From Legionella drozanskii LLAP-1 (GTDB taxonomy: Bacteria; Pseudomonadota; Gammaproteobacteria; Legionellales; Legionellaceae), in the NCBI RefSeq assembly GCF_001467585.1, contig NZ_LNXY01000003.1, positions 248,001-312,000 on the forward strand: a DNA stretch of 64,000 nucleotides, written 5' to 3'. The notes beneath the pieces were generated by a model. The model had not been told where the DNA came from and made no database searches. It saw only the letters and a program-made list of their open reading frames with translations. The translations under genes were made by a program, and so were the position numbers. Below, one piece after another: positions 50,312 to 59,840 of the stretch. Position 1 is the first letter of the stretch; every line of letters starts with the position of its first letter.

Positions 50312-50925
50312 GCAATTTCAACCTCATTTTTCAACTGTCCCGCAATCTTGAGCTGATGCGCAACGATTCGGGTCAAATAATCAAACTCTACATTTAAACG
50401 TTGACCAACTGTTAATTGGCCTAATGTTGTCTGCGCCAAAGTGTGCGGAATTAGCATCAGTTTAATATCAGCTTCAGTTACCGCATTAATTGTCAAACTT
50501 ACCCCTTCAAGAGTAATGCTGCCCTTAGGCAAAAGGTACATGCTAGCACATACTGCAAAATCACCAATGATAAGCTCTACAAACTCACCTAATAGGTTCC
50601 TTGCCTTAAGGCAGGCTGTTGTATCGACATGGCCACTGACATAATGACCACCAAAGCGTGCGGTGGCCTGCATGGCACGCTCTAAATTAACTTTATCACC
50701 TACTCTTAATTGACCCAAGGTCGTCAAACTCAAAGTTTCTGGGGAAACATCGAAAACAAGATTTTCACCATGCTCTGGAACTAAGGTTAAACATACGCCA
50801 TTGACAGCAATGCTTTCACCCATAATTAAATCCCGATAAGGCGATTTAATTTCTAAGCGATTCGCCCCCTTACTTGGGCTATTAGCGAGAACTACCGCCT
50901 GCTGTTCTACTATTCCCGTAAACAT
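50308..50925 (-). CDS. ribE: Riboflavin synthase, alpha chain
   Basis: 205 residues starting MFTGIVEQQA at 50925. Two tandem lumazine-binding domains, each with a (V)NGVCLT or GVSLTIN motif and GHVDTT. Dismutates dimethyl-lumazine to riboflavin. The ATG shares one base with the ribD stop (TGATG). Confidence 0.95.
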   Translation of the reverse strand: MFTGIVEQQAVVLANSPSKGANRLEIKSPYRDLIMGESIAVNGVCLTLVPEHGENLVFDVSPETLSLTTLGQLRVGDKVNLERAMQATARFGGHYVSGHVDTTACLKARNLLGEFVELIIGDFAVCASMYLLPKGSITLEGVSLTINAVTEADIKLMLIPHTLAQTTLGQLTVGQRLNVEFDYLTRIVAHQLKIAGQLKNEVEIA

Positions 50926-51983
50926 CAATTCTCCTGCCAATCGAGGCATGCTATTACGTTGTCGGTTTTTATTTGCCAGGTTACTTTCGGTTTATACTTA
51001 AAAATTTCTTCATTTGTAAATGCAGGGATTGCCTCATTACCTAAAAGCGTAGGAACCACATAAAGATAAGTTCTCTTAACTAAATTTTCGCGATGCATCG
51101 CTGAAAAAAGTTGGCCACCTGCCTCAACCCAAACATCATGAAATCCAAGGTAGCCCAGATGATTAATTATCTTTGCTAAATCCAATAAACCATTTTGACT
51201 AGGCACCGCATGATAAGAACAATTTGGATAAGGATTATCTACCTTGTACACTTCATCATGATAGATATGACAATGTTTCGCTGTAGTAAATAGTTTTGCC
51301 TTACTATCGATGGATAAACGACTATCAATAATTGCCAAAAACTTAGCTTCCTCTCTGTCCTTCAAACGCACATTTAATAAGGGATCATCCAGCTTAATTG
51401 TTTGGGCAGTTGTTAAAATCACATCGGCATGCAAGCGATTCAGATGAGTAAACTCAGCACATTCCGCATTCGATAAATAGCAACGCCGCCCATTTATACC
51501 AGCTATTTTACCATCTAAAGATTGCGCCAATTTAGCAGTAACCCAAGGTGTTTTTGTTAAGGTCCAATGGTGATAACTTTGGTAAAAAGCATCTATTTCT
51601 TCCAGTGGATAATACAATACCTCAATTCCTTTTGCTTCCAAAAGCTCAGTCGTGTTATTCGCAGCAACAAGTGGATTAGGATCTTTATAGCCATAAACAA
51701 CTTGAGAAATTCCATATTGGATAATTGCTGTAATACATGGCGGTGTTCTTCCCCAATGATTACAAGGCTCTAAGGTCACATATAGCCTCACATCCTTCAT
51801 ACCGCTTGGAATTTGTTGTAGGACTAATTGTTCCGCATGCGCCGTTCCAGCCCCTTGATGCCAGGCCCGCGCTATAATTTCACCCTTATGAACAGCGATA
51901 GCGCCAACACTTGGATTTGGTGCACAACTACCTCGTCCGAGCCAGGCTTGTTCAAGAGCAGCCAGCATAAAGTATTTGTGCAT
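50925..51983 (-). CDS. ribD: Bifunctional pyrimidine deaminase/reductase RibD
   Basis: 352 residues. N-terminal zinc deaminase (GTAHAEQLVL; EPCNHWGRTPPC) and C-terminal reductase (TAKLAQSLDGKIAGINGRR; VWVEAGGQLFSAM). Second and third steps of riboflavin synthesis. First gene of the rib cluster; RBS weak. No FMN riboswitch visible upstream. Confidence 0.95.
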   Translation of the reverse strand: MHKYFMLAALEQAWLGRGSCAPNPSVGAIAVHKGEIIARAWHQGAGTAHAEQLVLQQIPSGMKDVRLYVTLEPCNHWGRTPPCITAIIQYGISQVVYGYKDPNPLVAANNTTELLEAKGIEVLYYPLEEIDAFYQSYHHWTLTKTPWVTAKLAQSLDGKIAGINGRRCYLSNAECAEFTHLNRLHADVILTTAQTIKLDDPLLNVRLKDREEAKFLAIIDSRLSIDSKAKLFTTAKHCHIYHDEVYKVDNPYPNCSYHAVPSQNGLLDLAKIINHLGYLGFHDVWVEAGGQLFSAMHRENLVKRTYLYVVPTLLGNEAIPAFTNEEIFKYKPKVTWQIKTDNVIACLDWQEN

Positions 51984-52310
51984 AGTTAAATCACTGGTTA
52001 AAATGCAAATATGATAACAAATTATTCAATTTATGAGTAGCCTGTAATCCAAGAATGCTATCTTACTCAACAACTCAAGGTAAATAAAATAATTTTTAGG
52101 CAAACTTTAAATTTTGATAAATCTAGAGGGGCTTTATCAGCGAATGCAACTAATGGACAAGCTAAACTTCGCACCTTGAGCCAACATACCTTAGTTTGCT
52201 TTCAACAAAATATGCGTTACTCTGTTACCTAAGCAATCGGATATATACGAATACGCGTCTATGTTATACTGATAGAGTTTTTACAAAAGATACAACGAAT
52301 TGAGTTAATT
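51984..52310. other. Gene-free divergent region between ribD and bepA
   Basis: 327 bases, no open frame of note and no riboswitch-like conserved helices seen. A possible -10 (TATACT, 52265-52270) for bepA lacks a convincing -35. Confidence 0.3.
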
Positions 52311-53717
52311 ATGAGCCTATTGCCACGCCAATGGTTTCTTAAAAAAAGTATGGGGCTTTTGCTCATTATTTTGCAAATTTTCTCTCCTTATGCGTTTTCA
52401 TTTTCTCCCTATTCGACGCGTGAACTTGAAGAGTTAGAAAAAGAATTTGTTCAACTTATTAATCAATCTGATAGCCTAGAACGTAATCCACTTGCAACTC
52501 AATATATCAACCATTTAGGCAAGCAATTAGCACGTTTCGCTCACATCCCTACTCCTTATTTTTTTATAGTAAAATCGAATGAAATTAATGCCTTTGCGGG
52601 GCCTGGCGGATATATAGGCATTAATACTCGACTTATCCTTGCTACTGAAAACGAAAGCGAACTTGCCGCAGTAATGGCGCATGAAATTGCCCACGTCCGT
52701 CTTCATCATCTCTACAATATGATTGAACACCAAAAGCAGATGCGCATTCCAATGATAGCCTCTATGCTAGCTGCTATTGCTTTAGGTGTTATTAATCCTA
52801 CGCTAGGTTCGGGTGCATTGATGGCTACAATGAGTGGATTTGCTCAGGACAGTATTAATTTCACTCGCGCAAATGAAAAAGAGGCCGATCGCATCGGTAT
52901 AAATATGCTCATTAAGTCGGGTTTAGACCCGCGAGCTATGGCGAGTTTTTTTAGAAAAATGCAGGAAAATTCGCGTTATTATTATACTGCAAATATTCCG
53001 GCAATCTTACGGACACACCCCTTGGATGATGATCGTATTGCCGAGGCAGAGAACCGCAGCGATCGCATTGCTAAAAAGCAGTATCCTGACAATTTAAATT
53101 ATCGTCTGTTTAAAGAGTTGATTCGCGTCTCCGTAACTAATGATAGCAAGCAATTACTTGATTATTATCGATATCAATGCCCAAAGAAAAATGATTCCAT
53201 TTGTGAATACGGATATGCACTTAGTCTCATGAGTATTAATCAATTTCAACAAGCAGAAACGCATTTAAGTCCTTTGCTTAGCCAGGATCATGATAATCTT
53301 TTTTATCAAATTGCTATGGCACTAGCGGAAACAGGCACTAAACAATATAACTCCGCACTCAATAGATTAAGCGCTTTACAGGCAAATTATCCTGAAAACT
53401 ATGCAGCACTTATGGCTTATGCACAAGTATTATTGGCTGCAGGACAGGCAGAACGTGCAGCCTCTGTCTTACTTAAAGGATCTAGAGTATTTAAACGAGA
53501 TTTACCTTTATGTGAAGAACTAGCTCGCGCTCAAGCAGCCTCTCATCGCAAAAGTTATGCTTATTTTACCCAGGCCCAATGTCAATTGTTGCAAGGGCGA
53601 CACCGAGATGCGGTTCGTCAATTAAAACAAGCCAAAACTCTGGCTAAAAATGATGCCTATCTGCAAGCAAGAATTAATGCAATGATTGATGAAATTAAAT
53701 TTTATACGGAAAAGTAA
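52311..53717 (+). CDS. bepA: Periplasmic M48 metalloprotease with TPR repeats, BepA-like
   Basis: 468 residues. Signal peptide (GLLLIILQIFSPYAFSFS), zinc site MAHEIAHVRLHH with third ligand region NEKEADRIG, then C-terminal TPR repeats (from about 300). BepA maintains outer-membrane assembly by degrading stalled LptD and BamA. GAG precedes the ATG. Monocistronic. Confidence 0.92.
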   Translation: MSLLPRQWFLKKSMGLLLIILQIFSPYAFSFSPYSTRELEELEKEFVQLINQSDSLERNPLATQYINHLGKQLARFAHIPTPYFFIVKSNEINAFAGPGGYIGINTRLILATENESELAAVMAHEIAHVRLHHLYNMIEHQKQMRIPMIASMLAAIALGVINPTLGSGALMATMSGFAQDSINFTRANEKEADRIGINMLIKSGLDPRAMASFFRKMQENSRYYYTANIPAILRTHPLDDDRIAEAENRSDRIAKKQYPDNLNYRLFKELIRVSVTNDSKQLLDYYRYQCPKKNDSICEYGYALSLMSINQFQQAETHLSPLLSQDHDNLFYQIAMALAETGTKQYNSALNRLSALQANYPENYAALMAYAQVLLAAGQAERAASVLLKGSRVFKRDLPLCEELARAQAASHRKSYAYFTQAQCQLLQGRHRDAVRQLKQAKTLAKNDAYLQARINAMIDEIKFYTEK

Positions 53718-53731
53718 CACAGTTCCCGTAC

Positions 53732-53776
53732 AGTCTAGATCTAGACTTTTTGATTTTTTTAGTCTATATTTAGATT
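53732..53776 (+). promoter_or_regulatory. Promoter and two-site operator of the RES-Xre module
   Basis: Perfect 16-base palindrome AGTCTAGATCTAGACT (53732-53747) and a degenerate copy AGTCTATATTTAGATT (53761-53776), 29 bases apart centre to centre. The first covers a -35 (TAGACT, 53742-53747), the second the -10 (TATATT, 53765-53770), with 17-base spacing. Confidence 0.75.
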
Positions 53777-53800
53777 ACAGAAAAGAGCGGGAGAACAATA

Positions 53801-54196
53801 ATGATCCACGCTAAAACAACAGAAATCAATACTGACCAAGTTCATGCAGCCTTCAAAGCCGTACTTAATATTTTGCATAAATGGCGTTGCAGCACCGAAG
53901 AAATGCAAACTTTACTTGGACTAAAGCGCTCTACTTTATTTAAATATAAAAGTATGCCTGAGAAAGCTTCTATAAGCCCGGATTTAACTGAAAGATTATC
54001 CTATCTATTAAATATCCATGCTGCACTAAGAATTCTTTTCTCGAATCCAGATTCAGTGTATGGCTGGGTTAGAAAACCTAACTATGCGCCATTTTTTAAT
54101 GGCAAATCGGCGATGGACATTATGTTACAAGGACGAGTTGTGGATCTTTGGGCTGTTGCTAGTCGCCTCAATGCAGAACGAGGCGGCAAATCATAA
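53801..54196 (+). CDS. Xre/MbcA/ParS-type antitoxin
   Basis: 131 residues. Helix-turn-helix N-terminus (CSTEEMQTLLGLKRSTLFKY) and the DUF2384 C-terminal domain (DLTERLSYLLNIHAALRILF; VYGWVRKPNYAPFFNGKSAMDIML) that plugs the toxin active site. RBS GGGAG. Its stop shares one base with the toxin start (TAATG). It probably binds the twin palindromes upstream. Confidence 0.93.
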   Translation: MIHAKTTEINTDQVHAAFKAVLNILHKWRCSTEEMQTLLGLKRSTLFKYKSMPEKASISPDLTERLSYLLNIHAALRILFSNPDSVYGWVRKPNYAPFFNGKSAMDIMLQGRVVDLWAVASRLNAERGGKS

Positions 54197-54906
54197 TGAC
54201 TTCTTGCAATGAATTAGACAAACGAATTTTTACTAACCAACGATGCTATCGCCTCATTCCTTCTAAATTTCCTCCCATTCATTTATTTGAAGACGTGGCG
54301 GACGCAGAAGATTTTGAGCACTTGTATGCAATACAAGTGCTGACCAATCCCAGAATTCAAGATGAAATTGGTGAAATTTCGTTAGTACCTGAGGGGGAGC
54401 GTCTCTATTCAGCACCCGGCTCGGGCTATGTTATGGCAGCTTTTACTCATGTTAACCCGGATGGCAGTCGATTTTCGAATGGGGATTTTGGAGTTTACTA
54501 TGCTTCGGAATCCTTAAATACTGCGATTGCTGAAACAGTTTATCATCGTGAACGATTTCTCAGTTATACCAATGAACCTGCACAAGAAATTGATATGCGA
54601 ACTTTGATCGCAGAGTTCAGTGCTAGTTTATATGATTTATTAGGTTTTAAAAAATCTGAACATCCATTTTACGCATTGACTGATTACAGAGTAAGCCAAG
54701 CTTTGGGAGCTGAAGCCAAACAGCGAGAAACCGAAGGCTTGGTGTACCATTCTGTTCGGGCTGCAGGCGATAATGACAGAAACTTTGCTCTCTTCAAACC
54801 CAAAACCATTCACCGTTGCATTCAAAGTGCTCACTATAGTTATGTTTGGACAGGTGAAAAAATAAGTGCTGTCTATAAAAAAACACCAGCGAAACTACTG
54901 ATCTAA
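54196..54906 (+). CDS. RES-domain toxin (NAD-degrading)
   Basis: 236 residues. RES family: Arg in RCYRLIPSKF, then the core FSNGDFGVYYASESLNTAIAE with conserved Tyr, Ser and Glu, followed by late SVRAAGDNDRNFALF. Family members deplete NAD+ by phosphorolysis or hydrolysis (MbcT type). Full length; all core residues are present, so it should be active. Confidence 0.92.
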   Translation: MTSCNELDKRIFTNQRCYRLIPSKFPPIHLFEDVADAEDFEHLYAIQVLTNPRIQDEIGEISLVPEGERLYSAPGSGYVMAAFTHVNPDGSRFSNGDFGVYYASESLNTAIAETVYHRERFLSYTNEPAQEIDMRTLIAEFSASLYDLLGFKKSEHPFYALTDYRVSQALGAEAKQRETEGLVYHSVRAAGDNDRNFALFKPKTIHRCIQSAHYSYVWTGEKISAVYKKTPAKLLI

Positions 54907-54920
54907 GTTGATTCAAACAA

Positions 54921-55427
54921 CTATTGAATACCAAACCAACCACCCGTATCACCCCCCGCCCAACACTCGATACTTTTACAAGAGTCTAGCTTTTTTGAGC
55001 AAAGTCTCTTAAAAGAATTATCCGCACTGATATCTATGTTTTCGAATCCTTTTGGTTGGCAAATGCGGGCATTATAGGATCCTTCAACGCGAATTTGTCC
55101 CATTACATTGATTGTTGGAGAGACAGCATAAATGCCAGGTTTATGCGAATAGCAAGCAATATAGCATCCCGGGGCTGCTGTATAGCTGTTGTCTGTTGGT
55201 AACATTAACTTGACTGCACCGGGGTAAAAGTGGTTAATAACCCCTCTATTTTCTATCACGTAGACCGGATAAGGTGACGGCAATAAGTTTTTATTTGCCA
55301 TCTGATTTAAAGTGAACGGTTCGCCTTTAAAATATTGTGCACCTTCTACCGAACCTGCTGTTAAGCAAAAAGCTCTGATAGAGAGTCCTAAGAAAAAAAA
55401 GAAGAAGCTCAATCGTTGAATGATCAT
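54921..55427 (-). CDS. Secreted protein of unknown function
   Basis: 168 residues. Signal peptide rich in Phe (LSFFFFFLGLSIRAFCLTAG). Mature domain with six to eight Cys (GCYIACYSH, ARICQPKG, RLCSKKLDSCKSIECWAG), probably disulphide-bonded. Start fixed by AAAGGAA. Family not recognised. Convergent with the toxin gene. Confidence 0.7.
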   Translation of the reverse strand: MIIQRLSFFFFFLGLSIRAFCLTAGSVEGAQYFKGEPFTLNQMANKNLLPSPYPVYVIENRGVINHFYPGAVKLMLPTDNSYTAAPGCYIACYSHKPGIYAVSPTINVMGQIRVEGSYNARICQPKGFENIDISADNSFKRLCSKKLDSCKSIECWAGGDTGGWFGIQ

Positions 55428-55512
55428 TTTGTTCCTTTCTTGATAGGATGCTCTTTTATTATAGTTAAAATGGCCTTAACATAGGCTCCATCTGTCGCCA
55501 ATAAAATTAGTT

Positions 55513-56070
55513 ATGTCTCAGTCCGATAAGTTTATCATTCAACACACGCAAAATTGGATTCACTCTTTTATTATCAAATTAAATATTTGTCCCTTTGCCA
55601 AACGTGAAATCAATAGAGGAGCAGTGAAATTTCAGGTTAGTCATGCAAAAAAAATAGAGTTAGCACTTGAAGAATTCATGGTAGAAATCCATTCCTTAGA
55701 CAATCAACCTAGCGTCGAAACAACTTTTCTCATTTTTCCTTCTTTGTTTAAGGATTTTTTTCATTATTTAGATTTTGTCGATTTAGCAGAGGCGCTCATG
55801 TATGAACAAGGCTACGAAGGAATTTATCAATTGGCGACGTTTCACCCTGATTATTGTTTTGCAGAGGTTGAATTTGAAGATGTTTCGAATTATACCAACC
55901 GTTCGCCCTATCCCATGATTCATCTTTTACGTGAAGACTCTGTCGAAAAAGCCCTTGCTTTTTATGGGGATACGGAAAAAATTCCTACGATTAATATAGA
56001 ATCTATGCGGCAATTAGGATTAGAAGAAATCCAAAAAATAATAACCCAATGCGAACCTAAAGCCCAATGA
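55513..56070 (+). CDS. DUF1415 family protein
   Basis: 185 residues. The opening (HTQNWIHSFIIKLNICPFAK) and later LATFHPDYCFAEVEFED, NRSPYPMIHLLRE match DUF1415, a cytoplasmic family of unknown function. RBS weak. No operon partner. Confidence 0.85.
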   Translation: MSQSDKFIIQHTQNWIHSFIIKLNICPFAKREINRGAVKFQVSHAKKIELALEEFMVEIHSLDNQPSVETTFLIFPSLFKDFFHYLDFVDLAEALMYEQGYEGIYQLATFHPDYCFAEVEFEDVSNYTNRSPYPMIHLLREDSVEKALAFYGDTEKIPTINIESMRQLGLEEIQKIITQCEPKAQ

Positions 56071-56106
56071 GTTATTAATCTCCGTACCTAGATAAACCTT
56101 TTCGAT

Positions 56107-58008
56107 TTATCCAGGCTGGCAGAGTGACTCCATTTCTTCGACAACATCTTCTAAATCATACACTTTTCTCAGCCCATCAGTCCGCCATAAATAAGGCGTC
56201 CTCTTTGAAGTTAAGAGAGTCGCCCCTATGATCAGTCCATAAATAACACCAAGCCCTAAAACTAGGCCCAGAAGAACATTACAAAGGACAATATTGCTTA
56301 GATCACGATGAGTGCTAAGAGAGGATTTATGAGTTTTAATTAAAACATCCGTATCGTACCTGAAATCATTATAGTCATTAAGGTCTTTTGAACTTTGTTT
56401 AAAGGCTTCTAATGCCTTATGAACTCCCTCATGTAACTCTTTTGCATGATTCTCAGCATCTTCATACTTCTCAATATATTCATTGAATTCTTTGTCAGTA
56501 TCAAAGTCTTCTCTTTTAGCCGATTGACGAAAGTTTCTATACTCAGTCTCTTTCTCTTTAAGCGTTTTTAAAACTTGTTCTATCTTTAGGATTTGATTAT
56601 TAATTTGCTTGGTTTTCTCAGGGACTGGTTCATAATCCTCAGTTTCATAGGAATCAACAGGAACGGACGAATTGGAAGAACGGTCGTCACCTGGCACTAA
56701 AGCAGCAGGCTCTGCACTAAGTCTTTGGTTACGCGCCTTGTCTCTTCTTTGGTAACGCAAACTAAAGCTTATCGGTTCTTGACTGTCTGCAGTAGTACCT
56801 AGAAGATCAGGCTGGTCTAAAGGCTCAAATGAGCCTAAAAGATCTGAGCCACCTAAAGTATGAGGCCGCGAAAAACCATTTTCTTCCCAAAATGCTGAAT
56901 CATAAACTCGCTCTTTCTCTTTCTCTTTCTCATTCCTTTTTCCTTTTTCCTTCTCATAGAAGGATCCGTCTTCAGAGAGTCTAAACGATGCTTGACGGCG
57001 GGTAGATGTCGATGTAGAAGCGCTGGGTACGGGAGGTGGAGGGACAATTACTATTTCGACACCTTGTTTAGCTCCCACTTCTCGAAGCATTTCCTCATGA
57101 GATAGCGCAACATAATCATTATTAACCGTTTTTCGCCAATGATTAACGACATGAGTACCACAATCATAAAAAGCGGTCTGCTTTCCGTTCGTATATTCTA
57201 ATTCCTTAAAATTATCGTCATACTTTGTTAATAATATACTGCAATTAATTCGGATAAAATTTTGACGAGCTATTCTGTCGTTAAAGGGCTGTGGATCAAA
57301 AAGAGTCCAAACGCCCTGCTCCCTAACCAGGCTAACCCAATGACCCTGATGTGCAATAGGTAAATAGATATCCTTCTCTTGGTTAATCAGCTCTCTAATT
57401 GATTTTTCAATGCCTTGCGTTAATTCTTTAACTAATTCGCCCATCCCTTCACTCAGGAGTCTAGCCGCTGCTCCTTCATCCTTCAAAAATGCACTAGATA
57501 AATCCGATTCTTCGGCGGAAAAATTAGGCAGCTCGAAAGGGTCGGATTTAAGTATATCAGGAGACATAAAACTATCATCGTTAAAAAGATAGAACATGTC
57601 ATTAAGGGCTAATAAAGTATCGCTGGTGACTTTGCCGGATCTTTCTTGTTGATCTCCCACAGAGAGAAAGGCGCTCGCATGGTTTTCACGGTCGTTTGGG
57701 GCGCGCTGAAGCTCCATTTTAAATTCAGCGTGCCATTTTTTTAAATGGGAAGTCCATATTGCAACTTCATTTTTATGGGCATTTTTTTGCGCTAATAAAA
57801 GACTTGAGATAATTATAATAAATCGACTTAATAAATCTCTGCCAATAAAAGTGGGCAGTGCGCATAAATTAAATAATTCAATATCGTGCTCTATACAACG
57901 CTCAATAATAAATTCACGCGAGCCTTTAAAAGTCTTGGATTCATCTAAATTATCTAACAAAGCATTTATGTTGTCATATTGTTCGGTTAGTGCTGTTTTA
58001 GAGACCAT
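56107..58008 (-). CDS. CE-clan cysteine-protease-like protein, candidate Dot/Icm effector
   Basis: About 633 residues from the ATG at 58008. The catalytic order of Ulp/YopJ-type proteases is visible: His223-Trp (GHWVSLV), Asp238 (WTLFDPQ), Gln277 and Cys283 (QTAFYDCGTHVVNHW). N-terminal helical region, then Pro/Ser linker (PPPPVPSASTSTSTRR), a Lys/Glu stretch, a coiled coil (about residues 465-560), one or two hydrophobic helices (LLGLVLGLGVIYGLIIGATL) and an acidic C-terminus (LEDVVEEMESL) like Dot/Icm E-blocks. It may remove ubiquitin-like proteins or acetylate host targets while anchored in a host membrane. Activity and translocation are inference. Confidence 0.72.
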   Translation of the reverse strand: MVSKTALTEQYDNINALLDNLDESKTFKGSREFIIERCIEHDIELFNLCALPTFIGRDLLSRFIIIISSLLLAQKNAHKNEVAIWTSHLKKWHAEFKMELQRAPNDRENHASAFLSVGDQQERSGKVTSDTLLALNDMFYLFNDDSFMSPDILKSDPFELPNFSAEESDLSSAFLKDEGAAARLLSEGMGELVKELTQGIEKSIRELINQEKDIYLPIAHQGHWVSLVREQGVWTLFDPQPFNDRIARQNFIRINCSILLTKYDDNFKELEYTNGKQTAFYDCGTHVVNHWRKTVNNDYVALSHEEMLREVGAKQGVEIVIVPPPPVPSASTSTSTRRQASFRLSEDGSFYEKEKGKRNEKEKEKERVYDSAFWEENGFSRPHTLGGSDLLGSFEPLDQPDLLGTTADSQEPISFSLRYQRRDKARNQRLSAEPAALVPGDDRSSNSSVPVDSYETEDYEPVPEKTKQINNQILKIEQVLKTLKEKETEYRNFRQSAKREDFDTDKEFNEYIEKYEDAENHAKELHEGVHKALEAFKQSSKDLNDYNDFRYDTDVLIKTHKSSLSTHRDLSNIVLCNVLLGLVLGLGVIYGLIIGATLLTSKRTPYLWRTDGLRKVYDLEDVVEEMESLCQPG

Positions 58009-58437
58009 AATAATTCTCACAGAAAAAGAAGTTTGACCGATACGAGGGAAAAACTGAAGTCCGACTTAGCTTATGATAACAATTTCCCGTTTAATTGACA
58101 AATATACTTACAAAATGCAAAAATAATTTATGCTTTATTTCTATTTATGACAATAATAAAGTCAAATTTAATAGAATAATTTTGATTTACTTCAGAAGCA
58201 TACTCTTTGAGTATTGACATATTTTTACAATGAACATACTATGGTTATTACGCCAATGATTTTTATTCTTTGTGAGAAAACAAAGATGCCTACTCGCGAA
58301 CATTTTATTATGTCACTTCTAAACAATCTTCTCCGCTGAGCGGAGTACTATCTGTCATCCACAATTTAATTCCCTAACTCTTTAAAAAAAACACAGTTTT
58401 AGAGTTAATTTTTAAAAAAAACAGAAAGTGATAACTT
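58009..58437. other. Divergent intergenic region with MFS-gene promoter
   Basis: 429 bases without a gene. A good promoter toward the MFS gene (TTGACA 58214-58219, 17 bases, TACTAT 58237-58242), a perfect 6-bp hairpin CTCCGC-TGA-GCGGAG (58331-58345), and a 27-codon open frame (58256-58339) without a ribosome-binding site. The leader before the MFS ATG would be about 190 bases. Confidence 0.4.
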
Positions 58438-59670
58438 ATGAATAAATCAATTACACGCATTGCGGCATGGGGAATATGGATCATTGCTTCATTATTCTAT
58501 GCTTATCAATACATTTTACGCGTCATGCCTAACATCATGCTAGATAATTTTATTCAGCAATTTCATATCGACACGGCTGTATTTGGTCAATTTTCGGGCA
58601 TTTATTATCTAGGCTATTCTTTAATGCATTTGCCTATCGGTATTATGCTTGATCGTTTTGGTCCCAAAAAAGTAATGACCGGCTGCATTTTGCTGACTGT
58701 CGTTGGTCTTTTACCTATTCTTTTCGCTGAACAATGGGTCTATCCAATGATTGGCCGTGCTTTAATTGGGGTTGGGTCTTCCGCGGCAATTTTAGGTACT
58801 TTCAAAATAATTCGCATGGCATTTAAAGAACAACTTTTTACGCGGATGCTCAGTTTTTCAGTCACTATAGGTTTAATCGGAGCGATCTATGGTGGTGGAC
58901 CAGTTAGCTATCTTTCCAGCACTTTAGGCTATAAGACCGTTGTGCAAATCTTTGCTGTCTTTGGGGTTTTATTAGCGGTTCTCACCTATTTCATCGTGCC
59001 AGAGATAGACAGGTCTAATCAATCTAACTCGATTATGGCGGATATCAAACGCGTACTAACGAATCGGCAAATCATTGCTTTATGCTTTTTATCAGGTCTA
59101 ATGGTTGGACCTTTGGAAGGCTTTGCTGATGTCTGGGGTTCAGCGTTTATTAAACATGTTTATGGTTTTGATCCAACCCTTGCCAGTTATTTACCGTCAA
59201 TGATCTTTATCGGAATGTGTTTTGGTGCACCCGTACTTAGTTTCATTGCAGAAAAAGCGAATAACTATCTTGCGGTTATTATAGGCGCAGGGATAGCTAT
59301 GATGCTTGTATTTCTCGCTTTAATTTCGCAACAATTGACTGTCAATACAATGGCAATTGGTTTTATTTTGGTTGGTGTTTGTTGTGCGTATCAGATTTTG
59401 GCTATTTATAAAGCATCCACCTATTTGCCAGAGAGTGTTGCTGGAATCACCACTGCCATTGCAAATATGATCATCATGAGCTTTGGTTACGCTTTTCACA
59501 CCACAATAGGTCTTTTGATTAATACCTTTGGTGGTCCTAATGTATCAAGTGCTTTCATTTATGGTTTAAGCGTAATTCCATTGACTTTAGCCCTTGCTGT
59601 GATGGGCCTTTTTGTATTTTCTTACCAAGAGCGGGCTAAAATCCCCTTCACTGCAAACAGTGTAATGTGA
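58438..59670 (+). CDS. MFS transporter
   Basis: 410 residues, about 12 hydrophobic helices. MFS motif A between helices 2 and 3 (GIMLDRFGPKKVMTG) and motif C-like GGGPVSYL. Substrate unknown; the family is expanded in Legionella as nutrient and siderophore transporters. Long leader upstream. It precedes the RiPP operon in the same direction with 158 bases between; linkage may be chance. Confidence 0.88.
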   Translation: MNKSITRIAAWGIWIIASLFYAYQYILRVMPNIMLDNFIQQFHIDTAVFGQFSGIYYLGYSLMHLPIGIMLDRFGPKKVMTGCILLTVVGLLPILFAEQWVYPMIGRALIGVGSSAAILGTFKIIRMAFKEQLFTRMLSFSVTIGLIGAIYGGGPVSYLSSTLGYKTVVQIFAVFGVLLAVLTYFIVPEIDRSNQSNSIMADIKRVLTNRQIIALCFLSGLMVGPLEGFADVWGSAFIKHVYGFDPTLASYLPSMIFIGMCFGAPVLSFIAEKANNYLAVIIGAGIAMMLVFLALISQQLTVNTMAIGFILVGVCCAYQILAIYKASTYLPESVAGITTAIANMIIMSFGYAFHTTIGLLINTFGGPNVSSAFIYGLSVIPLTLALAVMGLFVFSYQERAKIPFTANSVM

Positions 59671-59774
59671 AGCACCCAAGACAAATGCGAGGTTTATCAA
59701 GAGGTTCTTACTTGATGGGCTTCGCTCTATTTAAACTTCTAGCAAACACCCAAGCATTTCAAATTTTATACAAC

Positions 59775-59803
59775 TTGAAGATAATTAATCATTCATCTAT
59801 TCT
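59775..59803 (+). promoter_or_regulatory. Promoter of RiPP precursor gene 1
   Basis: TTGAAG (-35, 59775-59780), 17 bases, TATTCT (-10, 59798-59803). The same two boxes and spacing occur before precursor gene 2, so they are conserved through the duplication. Confidence 0.5.
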
Positions 59804-59840
59804 TAATTAAGATTTTCGTCTATTACAAATGGAGATTGAA

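Noticed and set aside
51984-52310. FMN riboswitch upstream of ribD
   Set aside because: None of the conserved RFN sequence blocks could be found.
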